From positions 172,752 through 236,751 of IMG/VR virus record IMGVR_UViG_3300021959_006017: a stretch of 64,000 nucleotides of DNA; one strand, written 5' to 3'. Below the pieces are notes generated by a model that worked only from the letters and a program-made list of their open reading frames with translations, did not search any database and had not been told where the DNA came from. Below are positions 51,035 through 58,635 of the stretch, piece after piece (position 1 is the first letter of the stretch; each line of letters opens with the position of its first letter). Source of the stretch: a virus. Both the position numbers and the translations under genes were made by a program.

Positions 51035-51059
51035 CAAAAACCTAAATATATCATATAAT
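51031..51059 (+). promoter_or_regulatory. Sigma70-type promoter of folE-queE
   Basis: TTGACA (51031-51036), 17-base spacer, TATAAT (51054-51059). It differs from the promoter at 35635 at only two of 29 positions, including the ACCTAAATATATCATATA core (51040-51057). Confidence 0.85.
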
Positions 51060-51104
51060 AAAACAATAAGACATCCTCGTCTTTAACTCGGAGTATAAAA
51101 ATTG

Positions 51105-51791
51105 ATGAGCAAAGCAGAACAAATAAAAGCAAAACTAGAAGATGCTGGCATCCGCTATTGGGCAGGTGACAACATCTCAGAAGTCCTACAAGCAGGTGAC
51201 AAAGAAGCACTTATTGAAGATGCCACACTAGCATTTAATCAAGTACTAGATGCACTAGTTATTGATCGCTATAACGATCCTAACTCGCAAGGTACAGCAA
51301 GACGTCTTGCAAAAATGTACTTTAATGAGATTATGGCAGGACGCTATGATCCTAAACCCGACGCAACAGCATTTCCAAATGATAGCGATGACCGTTATGA
51401 AGGTATGCTAGTTGTACGTTCAGAACTAAAAAGTATATGTTCACATCATCACCAGCCAGTTACTGGTGTAGCGTACATTGGTATTATTGCCGCAGACAAA
51501 CTTATCGGACTTAGCAAGTACACACGTATTGCACAATGGTGTGCTAGACGTGGTACACTGCAAGAAGAACTTGCAAACGATATTGCACGTGAGATTAAGG
51601 CTGCAACTGGTGCTCAAAACTTAGGTGTATACATTCAAGCAACACACGGTTGCTGTGAAAATCGTGGCATTATGGCACATAGTTCACTTACACAGACAAC
51701 TGTACTTGAAGGTAGTTTTAAACACGATCCAGGTGCAAAGAAAGAGTTCTTTGACAACATTAAACTACAACAGGAGTTTGCACCACGATGA
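51105..51791 (+). CDS. folE: GTP cyclohydrolase I
   Basis: A 228-residue FolE starting at ATG 51105 (the adjacent TTG at 51102 is less likely). ELKSICSHHHQPVTGVAYIG carries the zinc/active-site C112 and histidines 114-116, GLSKYTRIAQWCARRGTLQE matches the GLSK..R.v......R.Q.QE block, and ATHGCCENRGI contains the second zinc cysteine (C183). It makes dihydroneopterin triphosphate from GTP, the first step to 7-deazaguanines and folate. It overlaps queE by four bases under its own promoter. Confidence 0.93.
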   Translation: MSKAEQIKAKLEDAGIRYWAGDNISEVLQAGDKEALIEDATLAFNQVLDALVIDRYNDPNSQGTARRLAKMYFNEIMAGRYDPKPDATAFPNDSDDRYEGMLVVRSELKSICSHHHQPVTGVAYIGIIAADKLIGLSKYTRIAQWCARRGTLQEELANDIAREIKAATGAQNLGVYIQATHGCCENRGIMAHSSLTQTTVLEGSFKHDPGAKKEFFDNIKLQQEFAPR

Positions 51792-52681
51792 AGTTAAGAT
51801 ATTCAGAAGCATTTTATAGTGTACAGGGCGAAGGCAAGTTTGTTGGAGTCCCTAGTGTGTTCTTAAGAACATTTGGTTGTAACTTTCGTTGCATGAACTT
51901 TGGCACAGGCGAAACAAAAGATCGATGGACACTGCACAAAGAAGGTAAGAAGTATAACGATGAAGTTAAAGCTCTTATCGATGCTGGTGTTCATAAGACT
52001 ACAAAAGAGTTTAATGACTTGCCTATCATTCACACAGGCTGTGACACATATGCAAGTATCTATCCAGAGTTTAAAGACTTCAACAAACTAGCAGAAGTTG
52101 ATGAAGTAGTTGAACATTTGCTGTCACTTACTCCAGAAGGTAAGTGGACACAGGACAATGGTCAAGACATTCATTTGATTATGACCGGTGGAGAGCCTTT
52201 GTTAGCGTGGCAAAAGCTCTACATTGATTTGTTCGAACATCCACGTATGCAGGATTTAAAAAATGTCACATTTGAAACAAACACTACACAACATTTACAC
52301 GACGATTTCTTCAACTATCTCACAGACCAAGACAGATTTGCGGTCACGTGGTCTTGTTCCCCAAAACTTAGTGTTAGCGGAGAACCTTGGGATACTGCTA
52401 TACTGCCTGCTGTCGCTCGCGAGTATAGCCTTGTTGACGGCAGTGACATGTATCTCAAGTTTGTTGTCGCTACTGCTGACGATTTCGAAGAAGTTACAAG
52501 AGCTGTCGAAGAGTATCGTAGCGCCGGGGTCGAGTGTCCGGTATATCTTATGCCGCTTGGAGGACGTAGCGAAGAATACAACCTCAATGTTAAAGAAGTC
52601 GCCGAAGCATGTATGGAGCGAGGTTGGAGGTTCAGCCCCCGACTACACATCAGCCTATTCGGAAATGCATGGGGGACCTAA
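51788..52681 (+). CDS. queE: 7-carboxy-7-deazaguanine synthase, radical SAM
   Basis: A 297-residue QueE. RYSEAFYSVQGEGKFVGVPS is the QueE-specific start (E..F.SIQGEG...G.P..F.R). The cluster motif is unusual: C31-x3-C35 is followed by F38 where the third cysteine of C-x3-C-x2-C normally lies, while C85 (in HTGCDTYAS) after an insertion may be the third ligand. LIMTGGEPLL is the SAM-binding GGEP. It forms 7-carboxy-7-deazaguanine from carboxytetrahydropterin. Coupled to folE. Confidence 0.87.
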   Translation: MKLRYSEAFYSVQGEGKFVGVPSVFLRTFGCNFRCMNFGTGETKDRWTLHKEGKKYNDEVKALIDAGVHKTTKEFNDLPIIHTGCDTYASIYPEFKDFNKLAEVDEVVEHLLSLTPEGKWTQDNGQDIHLIMTGGEPLLAWQKLYIDLFEHPRMQDLKNVTFETNTTQHLHDDFFNYLTDQDRFAVTWSCSPKLSVSGEPWDTAILPAVAREYSLVDGSDMYLKFVVATADDFEEVTRAVEEYRSAGVECPVYLMPLGGRSEEYNLNVKEVAEACMERGWRFSPRLHISLFGNAWGT

Positions 52682-52826
52682 GACATTGGAAAAAGCAAAG
52701 AAACACGAACAAGCATTTGAAGCACCGGTATTCGAAAAAGGTTATCCTTCTTACGATGCAGTAAATCGTAAAGAAAAAGAATATGATGTAGATTTAGAAA
52801 AACGTGCTAGGGAGGCAGGACTATGA
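52665..52826 (+). CDS. Small charged protein downstream of queE
   Basis: A 53-residue frame from ATG 52665, overlapping the queE end by 17 bases; the longer frame back to 52263 is out-of-frame queE sequence. The product is charged and helical (GPKTLEKAKKHEQAFEAPVF, DVDLEKRAREAGL). It overlaps the next gene by four bases. Function unknown. Confidence 0.55.
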   Translation: MHGGPKTLEKAKKHEQAFEAPVFEKGYPSYDAVNRKEKEYDVDLEKRAREAGL

Positions 52827-53023
52827 AAGATCCAAAAGTAACAAAACTTGTTAATGAGTTTAAAAAGCAGTTGAAAGACTTAAACACTCTTTGGGCTACA
52901 TTGCAAAAGGAAGGTATGTATATTGATCTAAGAGCAGAAGGTACACATACCTATAACGATCCTAAGTACTTTTCAATAACACGTATGACACAAAGCGTGG
53001 AATACTTAAAGGATGAAAAATAA
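52823..53023 (+). CDS. Small helical protein, unknown function
   Basis: A 66-residue protein, helical in its first half (VTKLVNEFKKQLKDLNTLWA), with AGGGAGG upstream of the ATG. The second half contains a short basic-aromatic stretch. No family recognised; it is embedded in a run of overlapping small genes. Confidence 0.58.
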   Translation: MKDPKVTKLVNEFKKQLKDLNTLWATLQKEGMYIDLRAEGTHTYNDPKYFSITRMTQSVEYLKDEK

Positions 53024-53409
53024 TGGGTTGGTGGAACAAACTCGTAAGAGACAAAAAGAAAGAGCAGGCTACAGAAGAAGTAAAGACTTCTGAAGAACTA
53101 CGTCGTGAAGCACTAGAAGCAGAAAAAGAAGCGGCTACTGCAAAAGGCGAACCTTGGGTTGCTGTACTAGATACCCAAGTTAATCCTGAAAACATTCGTA
53201 ATGGTTTCTTTGAACTAGATTGGAATAATGAGTTTATTGAACAACTGCTTGATGCAGGTTATAAAGGTGAAACAAACGAACAGATTGTTGATGCTTGGTT
53301 TAAAACTATTGTTATTCAAATGCTTGAAGAAGACGGTCAGTCAACTGACCGAGGTATGGGACACATTAATGTTGTTCCGATTGATAAAGGCCGCTCGGAG
53401 GTATCATAA
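53023..53409 (+). CDS. Conserved-type marine phage protein, unknown function
   Basis: A 128-residue protein: a basic-acidic helical start (MGWWNKLVRDKKKEQATEEV) and a globular acidic C-terminal half with WVAVLDTQVNPENIRNGFFE and ELDWNNEFIEQLLDAGYKGE. I recognise the general type from T4-like marine phages but no function. Coupled by one-base overlaps to both neighbours. Confidence 0.62.
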   Translation: MGWWNKLVRDKKKEQATEEVKTSEELRREALEAEKEAATAKGEPWVAVLDTQVNPENIRNGFFELDWNNEFIEQLLDAGYKGETNEQIVDAWFKTIVIQMLEEDGQSTDRGMGHINVVPIDKGRSEVS

Positions 53410-53654
53410 TGTCTTTTAGTTGGGATAGAATGTATAAGCACGAAGAAAATATAGAAAGAGATGTTATCGATCGTGTAGAAGAATATGTATGTGAGTTTTA
53501 CGAAGTAAGTGAAGTTGAGTTGTTATCTCCTTCACAGTTTGAAGAACTTGAAATGTTTTACAGAGAAATGAACGAATATAGTGTTATGTACTGTGGATTT
53601 ACAAATGTAATAAATCGTTGGCTAGATAACCAAGAGTTTGATCATGATGCGTGA
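53409..53654 (+). CDS. Small acidic protein, unknown function
   Basis: An 81-residue acidic, helical, aromatic-rich protein (WDRMYKHEENIERDVIDRVE, then FEELEMFYREMNEYSVMYCG). It overlaps the glycosylase-like gene by 11 bases. No motif recognised. Confidence 0.58.
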   Translation: MSFSWDRMYKHEENIERDVIDRVEEYVCEFYEVSEVELLSPSQFEELEMFYREMNEYSVMYCGFTNVINRWLDNQEFDHDA

Positions 53655-54054
53655 TGATTTAATGGTACAACAGCAAGTGTCTACTGTGTGGCAACACATG
53701 GTAGGTGTTATTTGTTTGAATCAAACAAACCGTAAACAAGTAAAGCGTGTTCTTCCTATGCTGTTAGGCATTTGTCCTACACCTGTACACTTAATAAATA
53801 CTGCTCCAGACACAATCAAAATGATTATACAACCTTTGGGCATGTTAAATGTCCGAGAGAAGCGTCTTCGCCAAATGTCAAAAGATTACTTGACATGGGA
53901 CGGAAATGATGCTACAATGTTATATGGCATTGGGAAGTACGGTAGTGATAGCTATAGACTTTTCTATAAGAATGAGATTCCCGACAACATCGGTGATCAT
54001 GAACTGAAACGATATGTGGAAGAAGAACTAAATGGCAACTTATATACTAGTTGA
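53644..54054 (+). CDS. MBD4-like HhH-GPD DNA glycosylase
   Basis: A 136-residue minimal glycosylase; start is ATG 53644 or 53647. VGVICLNQTNRKQVKRVLPM parallels the MBD4 LVATIFLNRTSGK segment, LGMLNVREKRLRQMSKDYL matches LGLYDLRAKTIVKFSDEYL, and MLYGIGKYGSDSYRLFYKNE matches the MBD4 hairpin [20 protein letters not shown]. D118 in GDHELKRY aligns with the MBD4 catalytic aspartate (EDHKLNKY). MBD4 removes T or U opposite G. It overlaps the 5' nuclease gene by 23 bases. Confidence 0.8.
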   Translation: MMRDDLMVQQQVSTVWQHMVGVICLNQTNRKQVKRVLPMLLGICPTPVHLINTAPDTIKMIIQPLGMLNVREKRLRQMSKDYLTWDGNDATMLYGIGKYGSDSYRLFYKNEIPDNIGDHELKRYVEEELNGNLYTS

Positions 54055-55015
54055 TACAGCAAACACTTTCTTTAGAGCTCGGCACGTTGTACGTGGTGAC
54101 TTAGATACAAAAGTAGGCATGGCCCTACATATTACACTTAGTGGCGTTAAGAAAGCATGGCGTGACTTCGATGCAGATCATGTTGTGTTCTGCCTAGAAG
54201 GTCGTAGCTGGCGCAAGGATTATTACGAACCTTACAAGCGTAATAGGCAAGAAACTCGTGATGCGATGACTCCTGCACAGCAAGAAGAAGATACTGTGTT
54301 TTGGGAAATCTTTGACGAGTTTAAAGACTTTGTAAGTACAAAGACTAACTGTACTGTTATGCGTCATTCGCAACTAGAAGCAGATGATTTGATTGCAGGC
54401 TGGGTACAATCACACCCTAATGACAATCATGTTATTATTAGCACTGACGGTGATTTTGCACAACTGATTGCACCTAATGTACGTCAATACAACGGTATAC
54501 AAAACGTTACTATTACACACGAAGGTTACTTTGACGATAAAGGTGCGCCTGTAGTAGATAAGAAAACTAAAGAAGCAAAGCCTGCGCCTGAGCCTGACTT
54601 TATGCTGTTTGAAAAGTGTATGCGTGGCGATACTAGTGATAATGTGTTTAGTGCTTATCCTGGTGTACGCAAGAAAGGCACAAAGAACAAAGTCGGACTT
54701 ATTGAAGCATTTGCAGACAAGACTACAAAAGGCTATAACTGGAATAACATGATGCTACAACGTTGGGTAGATCATGAAGGTGTTGAACATCGTGTGCTAG
54801 ATGACTACAATCGCAATGTTACACTTTGTGACTTAACTGCACAGCCAGCTGACATAAAAGAGATAATTAATAATACCATTGCAGAAGTAGAACCTAAAGA
54901 CATTACACAAGTTGGTATGCGTCTTATGAAGTTCTGTGCTAAGTGGGATATGCAACGTATTGCAGATCAAGCAGCATCTTTTGCAGAACCATTACAAGCG
55001 AGGTATCCTAAATGA
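54032..55015 (+). CDS. rnh: FEN-family 5'-3' exonuclease/RNase H (T4 rnh-like)
   Basis: A 327-residue PIN/FEN nuclease. ILVDTANTFFRARHVV has the first metal aspartate, VVFCLEGRSWRKDYYEPYKR the second acidic site and the clamp-region R/K, RHSQLEADDLIAGWV the EADD motif, ISTDGDFAQLI the TxDxDxxQL motif and GDTSDNVF the helix-3-turn metal site. T4 Rnh removes RNA primers from Okazaki fragments. Length and order match this family. Confidence 0.92.
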   Translation: MATYILVDTANTFFRARHVVRGDLDTKVGMALHITLSGVKKAWRDFDADHVVFCLEGRSWRKDYYEPYKRNRQETRDAMTPAQQEEDTVFWEIFDEFKDFVSTKTNCTVMRHSQLEADDLIAGWVQSHPNDNHVIISTDGDFAQLIAPNVRQYNGIQNVTITHEGYFDDKGAPVVDKKTKEAKPAPEPDFMLFEKCMRGDTSDNVFSAYPGVRKKGTKNKVGLIEAFADKTTKGYNWNNMMLQRWVDHEGVEHRVLDDYNRNVTLCDLTAQPADIKEIINNTIAEVEPKDITQVGMRLMKFCAKWDMQRIADQAASFAEPLQARYPK

Positions 55016-55494
55016 CATTAAAAGCTAAACCTGTTTTAAAAGATAAGTTCTGGATTGTAGAACAAAATGGCGAACGTGTAGGAACTATGTCATATAACGA
55101 AGAACAGCGTTATATGTTTAGTAGTGCTGCCGAAACATGCTTCTTTGATAATACAAGACAAATGAAACGTAAGTTTGGCATTGATATCGAATGGGGTGAT
55201 GCAACAACAAATATCGAATCTGTTACACCTGATAAAGAAGTTCACGGATTTCCTACTAGTGTTTGTCCGTACAATAGTATGTATGATGTTAAACATAAGT
55301 TACCGTTGTTTACTAAAAGTGAAAAATCTAAAAGCCTTTATTGTGCAGGTTATTATATCATTCATTTCGACAAAGGATGGGTTAAAAGTTTTTGTCCTAA
55401 ACTAATCACAATCGAACGTTATGAAAGCCAAGGTCCATTTAAAACTGATATAGAAATGAAACAAGCATTGAGTAAAGCAAATGGATCCTCTTAA
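55012..55494 (+). CDS. Conserved-type marine phage protein, unknown function
   Basis: A 160-residue protein with several cysteines and aromatic residues (GERVGTMSYNEEQRYMFSSA, HGFPTSVCPYNSMYDVKHKL, SLYCAGYYIIHFDKGWVKSF). It resembles a small beta-rich protein known from cyanophages by sequence style; function unknown. It overlaps neighbours by 4 and 14 bases. Confidence 0.62.
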   Translation: MTLKAKPVLKDKFWIVEQNGERVGTMSYNEEQRYMFSSAAETCFFDNTRQMKRKFGIDIEWGDATTNIESVTPDKEVHGFPTSVCPYNSMYDVKHKLPLFTKSEKSKSLYCAGYYIIHFDKGWVKSFCPKLITIERYESQGPFKTDIEMKQALSKANGSS

Positions 55495-55711
55495 CACAAG
55501 TGAAATAGAACGCTTTATATCAGCAGTAAAAAATGCTGAAAACAGTCGTGCAAAAGAACTTCGTATTGATATACAAAATGCAAAGAACCTTGCGTACACA
55601 CTAGGTATTGTAATGAGTCGTCTACACGGAGACTTAGAAAAACTAGTAGTATCACAAGAAGATAATCAAACAATCGAAATAAAACTCGATCAAGGATCTG
55701 GCTGGGGTTAA
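55481..55711 (+). CDS. Small helical protein, unknown function
   Basis: A 76-residue helical protein (ISAVKNAENSRAKELRIDIQ, then LAYTLGIVMSRLHGDLEKLV) with a short beta tail. It ends this early operon; a late-type box follows. No function recognised. Confidence 0.6.
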   Translation: MDPLNTSEIERFISAVKNAENSRAKELRIDIQNAKNLAYTLGIVMSRLHGDLEKLVVSQEDNQTIEIKLDQGSGWG

Positions 55712-55726
55712 ATAGTCTGTTAAAGA

Positions 55727-55734
55727 GATAAATA
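55727..55734 (+). promoter_or_regulatory. Late-promoter-like box GATAAATA
   Basis: GATAAATA in the 52-base gap, 30 bases before ATG 55764. Confidence 0.5.
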
Positions 55735-55763
55735 TATACGTAGTTAATAAGGATTACGTATAT

Positions 55764-56057
55764 ATGAGTAGACCAAAGCCCAATGTACTTTTAGAGTATG
55801 TAGATAATAAAACCTATCGGTCTGAACAAGTTCTTGAAGCAGATGCCATATGGGCAGTGTTTCATCAGAACAAGCCGTTTAACTTAAAAAGCTCAAACGC
55901 ACTTACAAACTACCCCGGACCTAAATATAAAAAGACTTCCTTTTCCAATCCAGGTCATGCTTTTAATCTTGCAGAAAAACTAAACAAGATGTTTAACTCA
56001 CAGGATTTTACTGTGGTAAAACTAACTGAGGGCGAGTTAGTTGTTGAAGAAGAATGA
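55764..56057 (+). CDS. Conserved-type small phage protein, unknown function
   Basis: A 97-residue basic protein (KPNVLLEYVDNKTYRSEQVL, TNYPGPKYKKTSFSNPGHAF, LAEKLNKMF). It resembles a frequently seen marine T4-like small protein, but I can give no role. The late box and four-base overlap with the next gene suggest a late two-gene unit. Confidence 0.6.
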   Translation: MSRPKPNVLLEYVDNKTYRSEQVLEADAIWAVFHQNKPFNLKSSNALTNYPGPKYKKTSFSNPGHAFNLAEKLNKMFNSQDFTVVKLTEGELVVEEE

Positions 56058-56437
56058 ACTGGAAAGAAACATATACTAAGGTATTTTTAAAAGAACTTGG
56101 CAAAAGTACAACAGATGCCAATGTAAAAGAGTATATGCCATTATGGTGGCAAAACACTAGAAACAAAGAAACAGGCGGTCTTCGACTTACAGATCGGGGA
56201 TACGAAGTGCTACAGCAAATAGAACTTGCTACATATGATATCCCTTACCCAAAGGATATGCCACTTACAACACAAGTTATAATATTTTTAGATCAGTTTA
56301 TTGATTGTCCATACTATCTTACAAACAGAAGTATTACAGTAACTAATGAAAGGAAAGCAGTTGAGCTTACTCTTTTTAGCGGTGATTTACGTAAATATGG
56401 GCTAACAAAAGCAATGAGCAGATCTAAAAAAGGTTGA
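56054..56437 (+). CDS. Conserved-type small phage protein, unknown function
   Basis: A 127-residue mixed alpha-beta protein (KELGKSTTDANVKEYMPLWW, GGLRLTDRGYEVLQQIELAT, IIFLDQFIDCPYYLTNRSIT). GLRLTDRGYEVL looks like a winged-helix type segment, which could indicate a DNA-binding fold, but the match is weak. A sigma70-type promoter lies at its 3' end. Confidence 0.58.
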   Translation: MNWKETYTKVFLKELGKSTTDANVKEYMPLWWQNTRNKETGGLRLTDRGYEVLQQIELATYDIPYPKDMPLTTQVIIFLDQFIDCPYYLTNRSITVTNERKAVELTLFSGDLRKYGLTKAMSRSKKG

Positions 56438-56461
56438 CTTATACCGTAGTTGTGTTATACT
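56434..56461 (+). promoter_or_regulatory. Sigma70-type promoter with downstream repeat
   Basis: TTGACT (56434-56439), 16-base spacer, TATACT (56456-56461). The -10 region and next bases, TATACTATATGTATAGTT (56456-56473), are identical to those at 57389-57406. Confidence 0.75.
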
Positions 56462-56496
56462 ATATGTATAGTTGAAAATGCAAGAGGGAATCAAAA

Positions 56497-57363
56497 ATGT
56501 ATACAACCATCCTAACAAGAGCAGAAGCTCTATTAGAGAAACGCGGTATTACCGGACATACAGCCGCGGATCGGTTTGTAAAAGACTTCAAAGCATATCT
56601 TGTCTATTATGATGCAACTGGTTTAGGTAATGCAGAAAACACTATTGATCTTTTAGAAGATGATAGCAATCTTACAGATAGTTCCATACTTAATAAAAAC
56701 TTTCGTTGTACATTAGACGACCTTATATCTCCAGCACTACGAAACGATAAAGTTTTTATGGAACTTTTTACTGTGTTAATGGATAACAACGGTAAAGGTG
56801 TAGGTGCTGGTGAACTTGCTCTTCCTTTGATTTTAGCAAACTATCGGTTTTCAAATGATTCAGACGGTGTATTTGATAGCGACAAAAAAGTTGAAATCAA
56901 AAAAGATGGTGCAAGTTTAAAGCCTGTTAAGACCGGACTTACTAAAAAGGGATTGGTAGACACTTTAAACAAAAAGTATTGGAGCGGTACAGTACCTGGT
57001 AAAAAGTCAAAGAAGCTATTTGGAGAGCACCAGAGCGCAGTTCACAATCCAGAACTATACGAAGATTACTTCAAAGAGTTATATGTAGATTGTGATATAA
57101 AAGAACTAGCAAAAGAAGTTATTAGCGGCGCATATAAAGATCCAGTAAAGTTTAATACAGCAGTTGGCAAGTTTGCGCTTCGCGAATACCAAAAAGTTGA
57201 TGGCTGGAATAACATTATTTACATTAACCAAGAAAATCGTAAAGTTGTAAACATTGCAGATCCGTCAAATATAGACGATTTAAACTTAAAATTTAGTCCT
57301 GTAATGCGTCGCGGTAACGATACACAAGCGATTGCAGATGGATATGTAAATGTTAGCATTTAG
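56497..57363 (+). CDS. Unknown protein with nuclease-like segment
   Basis: A 288-residue protein. Around residues 99-147 the sequence GVGAGELALPLILANYRF followed by DGVFDSDKKVEIKKDGASLK has the spacing E...D...E-I-K seen in some PD-(D/E)XK nucleases; this is suggestive only. The remainder is basic and helical. It has its own promoter, sharing an operator-like element with that of the MoxR gene just downstream, so the two may be co-regulated. Confidence 0.6.
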   Translation: MYTTILTRAEALLEKRGITGHTAADRFVKDFKAYLVYYDATGLGNAENTIDLLEDDSNLTDSSILNKNFRCTLDDLISPALRNDKVFMELFTVLMDNNGKGVGAGELALPLILANYRFSNDSDGVFDSDKKVEIKKDGASLKPVKTGLTKKGLVDTLNKKYWSGTVPGKKSKKLFGEHQSAVHNPELYEDYFKELYVDCDIKELAKEVISGAYKDPVKFNTAVGKFALREYQKVDGWNNIIYINQENRKVVNIADPSNIDDLNLKFSPVMRRGNDTQAIADGYVNVSI

Positions 57364-57366
57364 GGG

Positions 57367-57394
57367 TTGACAAACAATCTAATGATGCTATACT
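57367..57394 (+). promoter_or_regulatory. Sigma70-type promoter of MoxR gene
   Basis: TTGACA (57367-57372), 16-base spacer, TATACT (57389-57394). It overlaps the inverted repeat 57388-57404. Confidence 0.8.
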
Positions 57395-57404
57395 ATATGT
57401 ATAG
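57388..57404. promoter_or_regulatory. Operator-like inverted repeat over the -10 box
   Basis: CTATAC (57388-57393) and GTATAG (57399-57404) form a perfect six-base inverted repeat with TATAT between, covering the -10 element. A nearly identical site (TATAC-TATAT-GTATA) lies at 56456-56470. Confidence 0.55.
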
Positions 57405-57442
57405 TTAGAAATAAGCACTGATGACTAAGAAGGGTAATACAA

Positions 57443-58528
57443 ATGGAAAACTCAGCACTACGCACTGTAACGCCTAACAAGGCTAAGAAATCAATCCAAC
57501 GAGCTTTTGCTAAAAAGCGTCCTATCTTCCTTTGGGGACCTCCAGGCATTGGCAAATCAGATATTATTCACCAGATTGGTGATTATATGGATGCTCACGT
57601 TATTGACATTCGTTTGTCACTTTGGGAGCCAACAGATATTAAGGGTATTCCTTATTATGCGGCTAACGATAACAAAATGGTGTGGGCAGCTCCGTCAGAA
57701 CTGCCAGACGCAGAACTGGCTGCAAAACACAAATACGTTATTTTGTTCTTAGACGAAATGAACTCGGCAGCGCCAGCAGTACAAGCGGCAGCATACCAGT
57801 TGATTTTGAATCGTAAAGTAGGACAATATGTACTGCCAGACAATGTTCTTATTGTTGCGGCAGGTAACCGCGAAGCAGATAAAGGTGTTACATATCGTAT
57901 GCCTGCTCCGTTGGCAAACCGTTTTGTTCACTTGGAAATGGCAGTTGACTTTGACGACTGGTTCCAGTGGGCTGTTAACAACGATATTCACAAGGATGTT
58001 GTTGGTTACTTGACGTTTGCTAAGAAGGACTTGTATGACTTTGATCCTAAGTCACCGAGCCGTTCTTTTGCAACACCTCGTTCTTGGTCGTTTGTATCAG
58101 ACTTACTTGACGACGAAGGCGATGAAGAAACAACAACAGATCTTGTATCAGGTTCAGTTGGTGAAGGTTTGGCTGTCAAGTTCATGGCGCACCGTAAAGT
58201 TGCGTCAAAGATGCCCAACCCAACTGATATTTTGGCAGGTAAGGTCAAAGAGCTACAGAACAAAGAAATCAGTGCTATGTATTCCCTTACTGTTTCTCTT
58301 TGCTATGAGTTGAAAGAAGCATCAGACAAAAATGACAAAAAGTTTGATGACAAAGTCAACAACTTCCTGCGCTTTGCAATGGATAACTTTGATACTGAGT
58401 TAGTTGTTATGGGTATTAAACTCGCACTAACACAGTATGCATTGCCCATTGATCCAGACGAAGTGGAATGCTTTGATGAGTTCCACGATCGTTTTGGCAA
58501 ATACATTAAGGCTGCTCAATCAGTATAA
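57443..58528 (+). CDS. MoxR-type AAA+ ATPase
   Basis: A 361-residue AAA+ protein. Walker A is GPPGIGKS (32-39), Walker B is VILFLDEMNSAAPAVQAAAY, sensor 1 is VLIVAAGNREADKG, and the arginine region is MPAPLANRFVHLEM, all in MoxR arrangement. MoxR proteins usually act with a von Willebrand factor A protein as chaperone for metal or cofactor insertion or protein assembly. The VWA/metallopeptidase protein is encoded next door after a strong terminator and promoter. Confidence 0.9.
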   Translation: MENSALRTVTPNKAKKSIQRAFAKKRPIFLWGPPGIGKSDIIHQIGDYMDAHVIDIRLSLWEPTDIKGIPYYAANDNKMVWAAPSELPDAELAAKHKYVILFLDEMNSAAPAVQAAAYQLILNRKVGQYVLPDNVLIVAAGNREADKGVTYRMPAPLANRFVHLEMAVDFDDWFQWAVNNDIHKDVVGYLTFAKKDLYDFDPKSPSRSFATPRSWSFVSDLLDDEGDEETTTDLVSGSVGEGLAVKFMAHRKVASKMPNPTDILAGKVKELQNKEISAMYSLTVSLCYELKEASDKNDKKFDDKVNNFLRFAMDNFDTELVVMGIKLALTQYALPIDPDEVECFDEFHDRFGKYIKAAQSV

Positions 58529-58533
58529 TGTAC

Positions 58534-58570
58534 AAAAGAGTGGGTTCTTTTGAGCCCACTCTTTTTTTTT
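58534..58570 (+). terminator. Strong intrinsic terminator after MoxR gene
   Basis: AAAAGAGTGGG (58534-58544) pairs perfectly with CCCACTCTTTT (58555-58565), the stem extending inward by three more pairs including one G-U, followed by a run of nine T (58562-58570). Confidence 0.92.
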
Positions 58571-58574
58571 ATGG

Positions 58575-58602
58575 TTGACAAATCCTGTAAATAATGTATA
58601 AT
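58575..58602 (+). promoter_or_regulatory. Sigma70-type promoter of VWA/metallopeptidase gene
   Basis: TTGACA (58575-58580), 16-base spacer, TATAAT (58597-58602), immediately after the terminator; leader of about 25 bases with AGAGGA before ATG 58636. Confidence 0.85.
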
Positions 58603-58635
58603 ATAAGTATAAAGTAAGATAGAGGACATAGCACA

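Noticed and set aside
52263-52664. Long frame inside queE extended to 52826
   Set aside because: The first 134 codons are alternate-frame queE sequence; only the part from ATG 52665 extends beyond queE.
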